From the NCBI GenBank assembly GCA_039028975.1, contig JBCCHB010000053.1:30254-94253 (forward strand): a stretch of DNA of 64,000 bases. The letters are read 5' to 3'. The position numbers and the translations under genes are program-made. The notes under the pieces are model-generated. The model was given only the letters and a program-made list of their open reading frames with translations, was not told where the DNA came from and did no database searches. Of the stretch, positions 1-10,249 are shown piece by piece (the first letter of the stretch is position 1; every line of letters starts with the position of its first letter). The stretch comes from JAHBNG01 sp039028975 (GTDB lineage: Bacteria > Chloroflexota > Anaerolineae > Caldilineales > Caldilineaceae).

Positions 1-527
1 ATCGAGACAGACTACATGGACGCACATTTGCCAACCTATTGGCAGACCAGGAGTATGTGGAGCGTTCAGCCGTTTTTGCCGAACACTCTTGGGGACGACG
101 AGCCGGACTTTATCACCATACGCCCAGTCGGGCCGTTCGGACCAAGGAATACAAATATATTCGCAACTTTACCGACACACCACCCTATATCGACACAGAT
201 TGGCTGGCCCGCTTTGGTCCTCAGCGCCAGCTTCCCCAGTCTCACTTTGGTCACCCAGCGCCAGAAGAGGAACTTTATGATCTGAGCGTTGACCCTCATG
301 AGTTGAATAATGTAGCCATGTTACCCGAGCATAAGACAACCTGCCACCAGCTACGTCATCAGCTCACAGGCTTTCTAAACAGAACAAATGATCCCATTCT
401 CGACGGCCCCATTCCCCATCCAAAAGGGCTGCCCGATGTGCCGCTGTGGGAAAAGCAGCCAGATGGTTCTTTCTGGTTACGGAGGTATCGTGAAGAAGAG
501 AGTGGTGAGGGCTGGATAGACGATTAA
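1..527 (+). CDS. Sulfatase, C-terminal part (gene truncated by window start)
   Basis: The reading frame is open from the first bases, so the start and the catalytic Cys/Ser-x-Pro-x-Arg motif lie outside the window. What remains is about 175 residues typical of the C-terminal part of type I sulfatases of the N-sulfoglucosamine sulfohydrolase type. It has a GRTFANLLADQEYVERSAVF-like segment, then RAVRTKEYKYIRNF, then ELYDLSVDPHELNNVA, which is the usual 'R-T-KYI ... ELYDL-DP-E-NN' signature. Such enzymes hydrolyse sulfate esters or sulfamates of sugars, usually outside the cytoplasm; the substrate cannot be told from this fragment. The gene ends 209 nt before a convergent gene, with a hairpin between them. 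Confidence 0.85.
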   Translation, partial: RDRLHGRTFANLLADQEYVERSAVFAEHSWGRRAGLYHHTPSRAVRTKEYKYIRNFTDTPPYIDTDWLARFGPQRQLPQSHFGHPAPEEELYDLSVDPHELNNVAMLPEHKTTCHQLRHQLTGFLNRTNDPILDGPIPHPKGLPDVPLWEKQPDGSFWLRRYREEESGEGWIDD

Positions 528-639
528 CAATTAAGGATTCACGATACCTGTAACGATTCATTGTGATAAACTTTCAGAAATTGAACGGTTGCGTTTGTTT
601 AGATATGCAGAACATCTGTCCTGTAAATAACAAAGATGA

Positions 640-682
640 AAAGATTAGAAAGATTAAGAATCTGCGTAATCTTCTAATCTTT
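640..682. terminator. Hairpin between convergent genes, probable terminator
   Basis: A long stem is formed by AAAGATTAGAAAGATTA (640-656) and TAATCTTCTAATCTTT (667-682), with one bulged A and a 10-nt loop. A short outer GATGAA/TTCATC pairing is also possible. It lies between the converging sulfatase (ends 527) and the minus-strand gene ending at 736, where a bidirectional terminator is expected. The U-tract is short, so the call is moderate. Confidence 0.6.
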
Positions 683-735
683 GTGCGACTTTCATCTCCT
701 GTGATGCAGGCTGTTGCATATTTAACTACTGATTA

Positions 736-3700
736 TCATTCACATCTATTCGTAGGACTTGCAAAATTATACTGGCTTGAGTCGATATAGATGTCATCAA
801 TGTAAGTAAGCCCATCAGTTTGCCCCCCTTTGCGGGCAAAGAATCTTTGTAACGGATTGTTCCCACCATGACGGAAGCCAAAGGTCAACTGAGTGTCCAC
901 ACTAACCTGAGTCCTGTTGGCGTACGCGCCACCTTGTACGTATCCTTCGAAGGTATTGGTTTGATTATTGATGGTTAGCCATACGCAGTACCACGTTTGA
1001 TTGGCGAAGGTCTGATCGATTACCCTGAAATCATCTTGATCGCGAACGCGGAAATTGTTCGGATCTTCATTGGCCGTGCCAAATTGCACTTCAAATGCAT
1101 CCCACTCCGTAGGAACACTCTCATCGGTTCCCCCTGCAAACGAATCCATTGTGCCATCCCGCATGATTCGGTAATGAATCGTCCCCACAGAGGAATCAGG
1201 TAATATGCTTGGAAATGCTTTTGAGGCATAGATATCTCTACCGTCGATTTTTATTACCTGATTTGTACTGTTGAGCGGATCCACCACTACGGTTACCCCC
1301 GTGGCTGCACGCCAACCATTCTGGCTGTTTAACGCTCCTGAACCAAGGCTTTCGAATGAGTCTACGGACTGAAAACCTGAAGGAGAAGTTGTTCCTGAAC
1401 CAACCAACCTAGCCGTTCCCATTAAGCTTGGGTCTAGCCATACATCATCATTTGTGGCATGCCAATTGATTTTGTTATCACGATCTCCGCCATCATCGTC
1501 ATCGACTACATGAATATCAAAGCCAAATTCCTGACTTTCAGTAGTAATACCAAGTGCTGATAGGGGTAAAGCAAGTTCCATTAAATAGCCATTACTACTA
1601 TTGATAATAACGCGCTGGGTATCACTCGGCACACGAATAGAATGCGTCCCTCGATAATTCGTTGGGTCACTCCATCTAAACAAAAACTGACTATCATCAA
1701 CACCATCATAAACGCTACCCTGGCTGTTGTTTCCATTAATATAGAGTTCAATCGTGTCATCCAGCCATACCTCAGTAAGTGAATCGTTTTGCAGGATATC
1801 ATCCGTTACTTCTACAAGGATATACAAATAGCGACTGTCAAATAGCCCGCGGAATACTGCTGATAGATCCGAATCTGATATGAGCGGATCTCCCACAACA
1901 AGACGGTCAAGGCTATAGGTGAATGTGGTTTGCCAAACACTATCAATGGTACCATCAATAATTGGGCCATTGTCGACTGCCATAAACTCTGCGACTGTAG
2001 GCATAGCTGGCGTTGGGGTGGCAGTTGGTGGAATCGGCGTACTCGTCGGTGTTGGTACTGTCACAGTGCCAACTAACTTGCCCGTTCCCATGAAGCTTGG
2101 ATTGCGCCAAGCCTCATCAACGACTCCATGCCACGCTTTTTTGTTGTCTCGATCCCCACCGTCGTCATCATCAATTACATGTACATCCAGGCCGAATTCG
2201 TAGCCATCGGTAGGAACAATGCCGAGCGATGTCAGGGGCATAGATATCTCCAGCCAGTAACCATCTACTGTATCGACCATTTCTCGCTGAATGCCTTGTG
2301 GCACAGCCGCAGAGAATCGCCCCGGATGGTTGGCTGTGTCATTCCAGCGGAAAATAAGTTGCCGATCATCCACCCCGTCATATTCAGATCCGCGGCTCTT
2401 GTTCCCATCCAAATAAATTTCTACCACATCATCTTGCCCAAACCGATCCAATGAATCATTTTGCGTGCTATCATCAGTCACTTCAATGAGTAGATAGATA
2501 TTGGAACCATCAAATAGCCCTCGAAAAGTGGCAGAGAGATCGGAATCTGTTATAGGTGATTCGCCGAGAACAATGTTACTCAGCGTATAGGAATTAGCAC
2601 TCTGCCAGACGTCATCGATGATACCATCGATCTGTGGACCGGTATTGGTGGCGGCAAATTCGGCAGTCGTAGGTATTGGCTGTTGGATTCCATTGACTGT
2701 GATACCAACCGTTGCTTCACTAACCCCACCTGCTCCATCATTAACTTGGAAGACAAAGTTATCGTTACCAAAAAAGTTTGTATTTGGTGTATAGGTAACC
2801 AATGCGCTATTTGCCCCGATGACACTGATGGCACTTAAGGAACCATTCTCTGGAGCCTTGCTAATTGAGAATGCCAAAGAATCTCCGTCAGCATCGTTAC
2901 CTGTTAGTGAAATAGTTGCGATAGAATTCTGAGCCATTGTGATTGATTGGGCATTGGCAATAGGAATATCAGAAACAGGGTAGATGGTGATACTGACAAA
3001 GGCAGATGCCACATTTCCAGCAGCATCTTGGATAGTATAGGCAAATGTATCAGTGCCGAAAAAGTCTAATGTGGGGCTGTATAGGATCTCTTGGCCACTC
3101 TGTTGAGCCGTACCCGATGTCGGCGTGCCGATGGTTTGGATGGTTGATCCCCCGATTCCACCACTGTCATTGCTTAATACGTTGATGACTATAGGCGTAT
3201 CTTCATTGGTTGCGGCGGTATCATCCACGGCTACGAGTGGCAATACAGTGGCTGGGGTTGGAAGAGCAGGTGTAAGGGTAGGTGTAAGAGTAGGTGTCGG
3301 AGGAATAGTTGGCGTTACTGTGGCCATACTATCTTGTCCTTCTTCGATAGAGATGTCATCCAGAAAGAAATTGCTCGATGCAACTTGCCCTCCAATGATT
3401 GGGCTGAAATTATCTGTGCTGATATGGAAACTGATGGGAACCACTTGATCGGCAAATTCACTTAGATCAACCGTTCCTAGTGTCCAGCCAGTGGTCTGGG
3501 TAGCGCGACAGAGATCATGACCCACCATATCAGTACCGTTAACTGTGACACTTACCCTATCTCTACCACATTCATCCTGAGCATTAATTTGATAATGATA
3601 GCTTAAAGTGATAGGTGTCACAGAGGGCAATCTGATCGTCTGAGACAACGATGCGTCTTCACTATCTGCTCCGCCAAACCATGCCGCATATTGGCCGGAT

Positions 3701-4500
3701 CGTGGCGTAACGATACTTTGGAAATCTGCTATTTTGATGATAAGTGTCCCTTCCCCGCTTCCAAAGCTTGTCGAAGTTTGGCTCCACGCCGAATGAGGGG
3801 CTGTTTCAAAGTCTCCATTGATCAACCCTGGTACAGGAAGAGGAGTGGGAATGGGCGTAAAAGTAGATGTGGCTGTAGGGACCGGTGACGCCGTGGGGGT
3901 AGATGTGTCTGTTGGCAAAATTGTTGGCGTTACTGTATCAGTGACCGCTGTTCCCGGCATGGATGTGGGCGATAGATTGGTTGACTCTGATGTTGGGGTG
4001 GACGTCAGAGTAGGCACCAAGGTGGTAGGAGTAGTGGTAGGGGTAATGATAGGTGTAAGAGTCGGGGTAAGAGTAAAGGTAAGAGTGGAAAGAGGCGTTG
4101 ATGTGGGCATAACGGTTGGCCTTAACTGAGCCGGAACAAATTCGGCAACGAGATTCAGATCGGCATTGACTGTTATGGATGTAATATTCCTACTGTCCGT
4201 GATATCGCCGGACCATCTGTAAAAAGTCCAGCCATCTGCCGCTTCTGCGCTGATCGTCACGGTTTCGCCATGGCTGTATGTGACTTTGAAGGGGATAATT
4301 CTCACTTGACCTTGCCCGCTTGCACCGAGCGATATGGTGTGATCCTCATTCACGCCAGTGAGAGACTCATCCGATGCCGATGAAACAAAAGGAACAAAGA
4401 TTATCTGTTGGGCCAGGACATCGGAGCCAAATGAATTCACAATATATAACGCGACCAACAGAACAATCGCGAGGACGTAGTGGAGTGTAGGAATTTTCAT
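736..4500 (-). CDS. Giant exported protein with cadherin-like and CBM9-like domains
   Basis: 1254 residues, starting at ATG 4500 (MKIPTLHYVLAIVLLVALYI), which is preceded by AGGGAG at good spacing; the longer open frame to 4782 runs into the next gene and is not used. Layout (approximate residues): signal peptide 1-31; InlB-type bacterial repeat 50-120; Thr/Pro stalk 130-223; a jelly-roll-like domain 223-387 ending in FFLDDISIE; a second short stalk; two cadherin/VCBS-like modules with ANEDTP-type and DFFGTDTF-type motifs 420-603; two CBM9-like modules 612-805 and 837-1030, each with DG.ID..W, DD..E.Y.DGN and DDDDGGDRDNK; and a concanavalin-like C-terminus 1040-1254. No catalytic domain is visible. 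It is probably a cell-surface glycan-binding or adhesive protein. It lies 64 nt downstream of the VWA protein gene on the same strand. A close relative begins at 62378. Confidence 0.8.
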   Translation of the reverse strand: MKIPTLHYVLAIVLLVALYIVNSFGSDVLAQQIIFVPFVSSASDESLTGVNEDHTISLGASGQGQVRIIPFKVTYSHGETVTISAEAADGWTFYRWSGDITDSRNITSITVNADLNLVAEFVPAQLRPTVMPTSTPLSTLTFTLTPTLTPIITPTTTPTTLVPTLTSTPTSESTNLSPTSMPGTAVTDTVTPTILPTDTSTPTASPVPTATSTFTPIPTPLPVPGLINGDFETAPHSAWSQTSTSFGSGEGTLIIKIADFQSIVTPRSGQYAAWFGGADSEDASLSQTIRLPSVTPITLSYHYQINAQDECGRDRVSVTVNGTDMVGHDLCRATQTTGWTLGTVDLSEFADQVVPISFHISTDNFSPIIGGQVASSNFFLDDISIEEGQDSMATVTPTIPPTPTLTPTLTPALPTPATVLPLVAVDDTAATNEDTPIVINVLSNDSGGIGGSTIQTIGTPTSGTAQQSGQEILYSPTLDFFGTDTFAYTIQDAAGNVASAFVSITIYPVSDIPIANAQSITMAQNSIATISLTGNDADGDSLAFSISKAPENGSLSAISVIGANSALVTYTPNTNFFGNDNFVFQVNDGAGGVSEATVGITVNGIQQPIPTTAEFAATNTGPQIDGIIDDVWQSANSYTLSNIVLGESPITDSDLSATFRGLFDGSNIYLLIEVTDDSTQNDSLDRFGQDDVVEIYLDGNKSRGSEYDGVDDRQLIFRWNDTANHPGRFSAAVPQGIQREMVDTVDGYWLEISMPLTSLGIVPTDGYEFGLDVHVIDDDDGGDRDNKKAWHGVVDEAWRNPSFMGTGKLVGTVTVPTPTSTPIPPTATPTPAMPTVAEFMAVDNGPIIDGTIDSVWQTTFTYSLDRLVVGDPLISDSDLSAVFRGLFDSRYLYILVEVTDDILQNDSLTEVWLDDTIELYINGNNSQGSVYDGVDDSQFLFRWSDPTNYRGTHSIRVPSDTQRVIINSSNGYLMELALPLSALGITTESQEFGFDIHVVDDDDGGDRDNKINWHATNDDVWLDPSLMGTARLVGSGTTSPSGFQSVDSFESLGSGALNSQNGWRAATGVTVVVDPLNSTNQVIKIDGRDIYASKAFPSILPDSSVGTIHYRIMRDGTMDSFAGGTDESVPTEWDAFEVQFGTANEDPNNFRVRDQDDFRVIDQTFANQTWYCVWLTINNQTNTFEGYVQGGAYANRTQVSVDTQLTFGFRHGGNNPLQRFFARKGGQTDGLTYIDDIYIDSSQYNFASPTNRCE

Positions 4501-4564
4501 GTTCGCGCTCCCTTGATTATGATGAGTTGATCTCTGTCGCCAACGGTTGCAGGCGACTAAATTT

Positions 4565-7500
4565 CTATTGTGTACACCGGATATCCCTGGCGATTTGTGC
4601 ATAGATATCGGGCAATTCCTCTGTGCTAGGTGCAAAGCGATAATCTGCCGGATCGCTAGCAATCTGGCGCAGCGTGTCCTCATCTGCGTCAGTCCCCAAG
4701 CCAATGGTAAAGATGCGGATTCCAGCATCCTTACTGATTTGAGCGGCGGCAATTGGATCTTGCCCAGCGCTATTTCGGCCATCGCTAAAGAGAATAATCA
4801 CAGGTGTATGGTTGGGATCATGCCGACTGCTCTGTAGCTCTTCCGTTGCAGCGACAATGCCTTCGCCGATAGCCGTTCCCCTGCCCGTAGCAATATTGGC
4901 TAGCGTCGCATCTAAGGCAACCTTATCTTGATTCAACGGCTGAACAACCTCGGCTACGGCCGAAAATGTGGCGATCCCAGCCTGATCCTGAGACAAATTC
5001 ATCTGCTCCAAAAAGTCGCTGGCCGCACGTGTGGCAGCAATCAGCTTCCCACCATTTTGCATACTCCCCGAGCTATCCAAGACCAACATCACATCCACCG
5101 TTTGAAGATCATCTGCTGAACAGTAGAACGGCAGTTCAACGATGGGCAAAAATAGGCCCCTCTGTAAACCAAAGAGGGTGGCATCCCCTTCTAGCGGTGT
5201 TCTTGGATCGTTAGAATCAATGGTAATTCTTCCTTGATTCGGGCCGCCGTCGTAAGAGCATTGAGCCTGATTGTTGATCACCTGGGTAGATACATCATCC
5301 TTCACCCGCGCCTGAAATCCGATCGTGACCGTTGTGCCGGCTGGGAGGATGGCAATATCCGCCTGAATCGTTGACCCTTGTGCTGTGACCGATCCCAATG
5401 TCGTTTGTAGCGTCCCTTCAATTAGCTGGAGTTCGGGGGGGAGAATATCACGAAGCTGGACATTGGAGGCTGGTACCCGATCCCCGTTGACAATGTTGAG
5501 CAGGTAAAGAAGTGTGTCACCAGCCGATCCACCATCGATGCCCGAGTCGTTTATCAACATGACAGATTTGGACAAAGTCAAGTTGGGTGGTGCGCTGACT
5601 TCTCCTGTGGCATCGCCTGGGTTGCTAATGTAGATGCCATTGTCCGGAACGGTGATCGACCCCAATTCTGTACTCTGCACGGTACAGCTATTTTGCAGAA
5701 CTGTGTTCAACGCGGCGGTTTCGGCAATTGTACTCTCAAAGCTGATCATTACGCGCCCACCAGGAGAAAGTGTGCCTATGTTGACACCCACAACCGTATC
5801 ATTGATGCTATTTCCACCAATAACGATTCCTTGGTTTGTTCGGACTGTCCCAGGAACAACAGTTATTCCCTCATTGAGTTCATCTAGCATCAGCAGATTT
5901 GTTGCTGGGCGATTGCCGCGATTCTCGATCTCAATCTGATAAAGGAGCACATCACCAGGTGTTACGCTCTCACTTTGATCGACATCCTTAAAAAGCGAAA
6001 CGCTCTTTTGGTTCTCTAAGAGAGGTGCAAAACGCAGCTGAATATCGGTGCTTTGGCACCTATCGCCAAGACCAATACGCCCAACACAGACCGGCGGATT
6101 ATTGGGATAGATGCAAGCAGCCAAATTCGAGATGGCATTAATCGTTCTACTGAAATTTGTCGGAATGTACACCTGAAAACCGACAGTTACCTCTGCACCT
6201 GGTGGCATGGGCCCCATGGCAATATCGACAACCGAATCATTGGCACCATTCCCTGATACAACGGTCCCGGCCGTAGTCTCTACTGAGCCAGCAATTAACG
6301 CTGTGTTGGGATCTAATGAGTCGATAAAGTTAGATGCCTGGGCCGTTTGGTTGCCAAGATTCTTCATGACGGCTCTATACTGAAGGGTGTCTCCTGGACC
6401 CGCAATGCCATTCCGGTCGAGATCAACTAAGAGCGACGCCTGCTTTTCGGTCTGAATAATAGGGCGGCGACCAATGATGATTTCTGCTGGTTCTGAACGA
6501 TTAATAGGTGAGATAGTGGGATGAGACACACAATCAAGGTAGCTGGGTATCCGGTAACCGGGGAACTGATCTACGTCGGCACCCAACAGAATATCGTATC
6601 GGACGGTTGCCGAGCCGTTGACGGCCAGATTCCCCAGATTCACCAGCACATTTTTATCTGTGTCGCCGTTCCCTTCCAGAATCATGCCCTGAGAGGCCTG
6701 CACCGAGCCATTGACCAGAGCCGCGTATTCATCTAATACAGTCTGATAGCGTGCGGACATGGCCAGACCATCCCCGCTGTTGGTAATAGTGACAGTACAA
6801 CGTACGATATCCCCGCTGTTGTTCAGCCCGTCGTTATTCGCATCGTTGACGAGCGTGCAACTGGTGCTGGCACCCAACTGTGGAGAGCCACGAAGAACGC
6901 GGATAATTAGCGGCGCATCTACAGTTCCAACCGTCGTAGCCACATTTAGATCATCGATGGCCCGGATGTAATATTCGATATCCTCATCTACTTCGCTGGG
7001 CGGTAGCTCAACCTGATAGGTGTCACCACCTACTGCTGACATGGCGAGTTCCCGATAGATTAGCTGGCCTTGACGACGCCACTGCAAAACCACGCTCACT
7101 ACTCGATTGGTTGTGTCAATGACATCAGCTTCAAAAGAGATAGCGGTATTGACCTCCACCATAGAGATCGGTGCATGATTGATGGTGGGTGCTTGATTGG
7201 GCAGTACGCTGATGTGAAAGAGGTTGTCCGCCACGTCTTCAGAGGGCAATTGGGACGAGACCTGACCATCTGTTGCCCGCACATAGTACTCAACGCCTGG
7301 TGGTGCAAGAGTAGGAATCGTTGCCCGATAGAGATTGCCGCTGGATTGGGACATGGACACCGAGATAAAGGGATCCTCCGAGCCGCTGCTGCGATAGAAA
7401 AGGGTTACCGATTGAACGAAAGGTTCGGCGGCATCGGTCACCTGTACCTGAATGCTTGGTGACGTTCCTTCTGCTTGGGCCGTGCGGTTCAAGATCAACG

Positions 7501-8824
7501 TCTCCTGTGTTAACTGGATCCGTGGTGCAGCACCTGGAATATAGGTGCAGTTGAAGCTCTCTTGAAAACCAGGCGCATTGATATCACATCGGATATTACG
7601 CAACGTTGCATCCTGAACTGGGTTGCTGCTGAAATAGCGCAATACGTATGTTCCTGCCGTGTCAGAAACAATGGTGTCCAGGATCGTGTTGTAGGGACCA
7701 ACGACATTAAACTGAAGCCCACCTGTGACGCCTCGGATACTGGATTCATCACAGTAATCGCTGTTGGAAAAATCTACACCACAATTGACGGCAGTGTGGA
7801 CTGTTATATCATTTGCCAGGAGTAGATTGATGACAGCCTGCTTTTCTAGGTTGGCTATATGGTCAGTGCCAGAGTTGCTGTCGCTATCTTCGTCGGTAAT
7901 CATAATGAAGATCTTCTGCGCACCGGTGCGGAAGTCGAACTGTTCAATCGCATATCGCACAGCCAGATATCCTGGTTCAAGGCCGCCACCGGCACCAAGC
8001 GTACCAATCCAGCTTTGGAAGGTAGCAATATCATCGTTGTCCAGTAGAATCCCATTGTTAAAGACAAATGGATTGGCTGAGTCAATGACTGTATTGTTCC
8101 CAAATCGGACCAGACCTAGGCGGAAATCCACGTTGCTATTCAGCAGCGCCTGGGCGAATGCATTGACATTGTCGCGCACATCATTAATTTCCTCGGCCAT
8201 ACTGCCACTACTATCAATGAGGAAGACAATATCAGCCAGTCGCACTCCTCCATCGGTCTCAGGTGGCGTCACCACAAATGATTCCATCTGCGGAACGTTG
8301 TTTTCAAAGCAGGCAAAGTTGCTATCGGTTAGGTTACCAACCGGTATGCCATTATCGCTGACTGCAACATTGAGGTAAATATAGGGGAAGTTTTGACTGC
8401 TGCAATCGCGTAGAATCGTATCGGCGGGGCCTTGGGGTGCAGTATCAGCAGAAGACGAGGACTCGGCGGATGGGGATGCAGCGGCTTGGGCGTTGGTTAA
8501 ATTGTTGCTTACCTCAATTGCAAACGCGGCAGCACTTTCTGGATTCACTTCTTCTGGCGTGAGACCAGCCTGTAGCATGGCTGCCACCAACTCCGCATCT
8601 AGGTTGTGCTCCTGGGTTAGCTGGCTGATCAACAGCCCCAATTCATGGAGAGTCGTTACCTCAATGTCTTGGGCCTTGGCCTGTTTGGTGACGCTGCTGA
8701 TAATCCCATTGAAGACTTCATAATGGGTAGAGGACAAAAAAGCTGAAGAGGCCACAAGGCCAATGACAAGAACCAACGAGTAGACAATAGGGTAGACCCT
8801 TAGTCGGGGAAAATCAGAAATCAC
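4565..8824 (-). CDS. Exported VWA - DUF11 repeats - VWA protein
   Basis: 1419 residues from a GTG start at 8824, supported by AAGGAG six bases upstream. Residues 13-31 form a signal peptide or signal anchor. A first von Willebrand A domain starts near residue 198 with the metal-site motif DSSGS (204-208). Two Ig-like segments follow at about 430-640. Four DUF11-type repeats then occupy about 640-1180, each with D.D..G...GD.L.Y.......G and GN...D..V. A second VWA domain closes the protein (about 1243-1419, DSSGS at 1250-1254, then FSDGRNS). VWA domains bind ligands through Mg2+, and DUF11 repeats are common in cell-surface proteins, so a surface adhesion or assembly role is inferred. No LPXTG motif or C-terminal anchor is seen. 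Confidence 0.82.
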   Translation of the reverse strand: MISDFPRLRVYPIVYSLVLVIGLVASSAFLSSTHYEVFNGIISSVTKQAKAQDIEVTTLHELGLLISQLTQEHNLDAELVAAMLQAGLTPEEVNPESAAAFAIEVSNNLTNAQAAASPSAESSSSADTAPQGPADTILRDCSSQNFPYIYLNVAVSDNGIPVGNLTDSNFACFENNVPQMESFVVTPPETDGGVRLADIVFLIDSSGSMAEEINDVRDNVNAFAQALLNSNVDFRLGLVRFGNNTVIDSANPFVFNNGILLDNDDIATFQSWIGTLGAGGGLEPGYLAVRYAIEQFDFRTGAQKIFIMITDEDSDSNSGTDHIANLEKQAVINLLLANDITVHTAVNCGVDFSNSDYCDESSIRGVTGGLQFNVVGPYNTILDTIVSDTAGTYVLRYFSSNPVQDATLRNIRCDINAPGFQESFNCTYIPGAAPRIQLTQETLILNRTAQAEGTSPSIQVQVTDAAEPFVQSVTLFYRSSGSEDPFISVSMSQSSGNLYRATIPTLAPPGVEYYVRATDGQVSSQLPSEDVADNLFHISVLPNQAPTINHAPISMVEVNTAISFEADVIDTTNRVVSVVLQWRRQGQLIYRELAMSAVGGDTYQVELPPSEVDEDIEYYIRAIDDLNVATTVGTVDAPLIIRVLRGSPQLGASTSCTLVNDANNDGLNNSGDIVRCTVTITNSGDGLAMSARYQTVLDEYAALVNGSVQASQGMILEGNGDTDKNVLVNLGNLAVNGSATVRYDILLGADVDQFPGYRIPSYLDCVSHPTISPINRSEPAEIIIGRRPIIQTEKQASLLVDLDRNGIAGPGDTLQYRAVMKNLGNQTAQASNFIDSLDPNTALIAGSVETTAGTVVSGNGANDSVVDIAMGPMPPGAEVTVGFQVYIPTNFSRTINAISNLAACIYPNNPPVCVGRIGLGDRCQSTDIQLRFAPLLENQKSVSLFKDVDQSESVTPGDVLLYQIEIENRGNRPATNLLMLDELNEGITVVPGTVRTNQGIVIGGNSINDTVVGVNIGTLSPGGRVMISFESTIAETAALNTVLQNSCTVQSTELGSITVPDNGIYISNPGDATGEVSAPPNLTLSKSVMLINDSGIDGGSAGDTLLYLLNIVNGDRVPASNVQLRDILPPELQLIEGTLQTTLGSVTAQGSTIQADIAILPAGTTVTIGFQARVKDDVSTQVINNQAQCSYDGGPNQGRITIDSNDPRTPLEGDATLFGLQRGLFLPIVELPFYCSADDLQTVDVMLVLDSSGSMQNGGKLIAATRAASDFLEQMNLSQDQAGIATFSAVAEVVQPLNQDKVALDATLANIATGRGTAIGEGIVAATEELQSSRHDPNHTPVIILFSDGRNSAGQDPIAAAQISKDAGIRIFTIGLGTDADEDTLRQIASDPADYRFAPSTEELPDIYAQIARDIRCTQ

Positions 8825-9110
8825 GGCTAACTCCTTTTGGGTAGAAGAGAAATATGGGTATTGATCATCTAACCATAAAAAGCATATAGTTGATCTATTG
8901 AATTCCTATTGAGATTCTATTAGAGTTGTTCCGATTGAAGAGTCCGCCCAGGTTTAAAAACGCTGGGCTACAGAACAGACGTCCCATTAATGGGACTGGG
9001 TAGAATGGAGGGCCGCGGATCACAGGGATTTTTGAGTCTCGAAACTGCCAATGCTCAAAGGGCTTGGAAAAACTCGGTTGCTGAGTGGCCGAAACGATGA
9101 CTATAGCCGA
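8825..9110. other. Intergenic region with a 16-bp perfect palindrome and a short stem-loop
   Basis: This stretch lies downstream of the EamA gene and upstream of the VWA gene (both minus). It contains the perfect palindrome GTCCCATTAATGGGAC at 8981-8996, a plausible dimeric regulator site. A GCCCAG/CTGGGC stem lies at 8946-8968. No clear -35/-10 pair was assigned. Confidence 0.4.
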
Positions 9111-10055
9111 TTATCTTATCTGATCCTCAACCATTCTTGCTCCTGGTGATATGGGGCGGTTGATTAGATAGATACCGCTGCCAACGAGTAACATGCCGAT
9201 CAGCATCCCCAAGGTAACAATTTCTCCAAGGAAAAGGACGCCAAATGTAGTGGCAACAATGGGAATCAGATAGGTCGTTAATGAAAAGAGTGTTGCACCA
9301 AAACGTCGGATGATGATAAATGCCATAAATTGTCCTGCTAAAGCTCCTATCACCCCCGCGTATACAATAGAAAAGATGCTAGCCGGTGTAAAGCTTGTCC
9401 ACGACACATTGCCGGCTAAGAAGAATGCGCCGATACTTGTGATCACAGCGCCAACCAAAAGGCGAATTCCCGTAACGACAAATGGATCCATCTCTGTCAT
9501 ACGGCGGCGGACAAAGATAGTATTGATTACCTCAGAACAAAGTGCAATTAAGACAAATGTAAAGCCTACTGCACTCGCTCCTTGCCCTCCCACTAGCCCG
9601 CTATCTGCCAGCCCATTTTCACCCCGCAGGACCAGCAAGAGCGAACCAACCAACGCCAAGGCAACCCCGAGCACCTTGTTCAAGCTCATCTTCTCATCGG
9701 GTAGGAAGAAGTGTGCAGCAATCACCATTAAAGCTGGCCCGATGGTAACAAAAATACTGGCGACTCCACTCGACTGATATTGCAGGGACAAAATAAATAG
9801 GGACATGGGGATAGCTACCCCAATCACGCCACTCACTCCCGCATGACGCCACAAATTCCAATCTTTTGGCCAAACCTGTGCTCTTCTATAGAGCTGATAC
9901 AAAAAGAGCAGACAAAAAAAGAATGTCGCCACCGAAAGCCGTAGGGCGATAAAGAGATACGGGTCAACCTCGCCAACCCCAAATCGGCTGACGACAATGT
10001 TGGTTCCCCAAAAGAGGCTAAGTAGGCCGATATAGGGTAAGGCTTTGGTATGCAT
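9111..10055 (-). CDS. EamA/DMT-family permease
   Basis: 314 residues from ATG 10055 (MHTKALPYIGLLSLFWGTN). The frame extends 18 codons further to a TTG, but the ATG gives the usual family length; neither start has a good Shine-Dalgarno. The protein is very hydrophobic, with about ten membrane segments arranged as two EamA repeats. It includes the family's N-terminal FWGTN...RFG segment, a G.IG...P mid-repeat region and a C-terminal FGVLFLGE segment. DMT-family proteins export amino acids or other small metabolites; the substrate cannot be predicted. The neighbouring SDR and threonine synthase do not define it. It is probably its own transcription unit, since the SDR upstream is 195 nt away. 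Confidence 0.85.
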   Translation of the reverse strand: MHTKALPYIGLLSLFWGTNIVVSRFGVGEVDPYLFIALRLSVATFFFCLLFLYQLYRRAQVWPKDWNLWRHAGVSGVIGVAIPMSLFILSLQYQSSGVASIFVTIGPALMVIAAHFFLPDEKMSLNKVLGVALALVGSLLLVLRGENGLADSGLVGGQGASAVGFTFVLIALCSEVINTIFVRRRMTEMDPFVVTGIRLLVGAVITSIGAFFLAGNVSWTSFTPASIFSIVYAGVIGALAGQFMAFIIIRRFGATLFSLTTYLIPIVATTFGVLFLGEIVTLGMLIGMLLVGSGIYLINRPISPGARMVEDQIR

Positions 10056-10249
10056 ATAATTTGTTATGAATCGATTATAGTAGCAAGCAACCCAATACAC
10101 AATCTGCAAAAAATGAGACTGAAGGGTAATGTTCTTCCATCCTATGGATGGACTTTGTCAGCACTGTGTCGGCATTGTGTCATACATTCCTCATGTGCTG
10201 ACAATACATAGACATTCGCTTCAATTTTTCGTCGCATAGCTCATACATC

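Noticed and set aside
4501..4782. N-terminal extension of the CBM9 protein
   Set aside because: It overlaps the VWA gene, lacks a ribosome site, and would bury the signal peptide internally.
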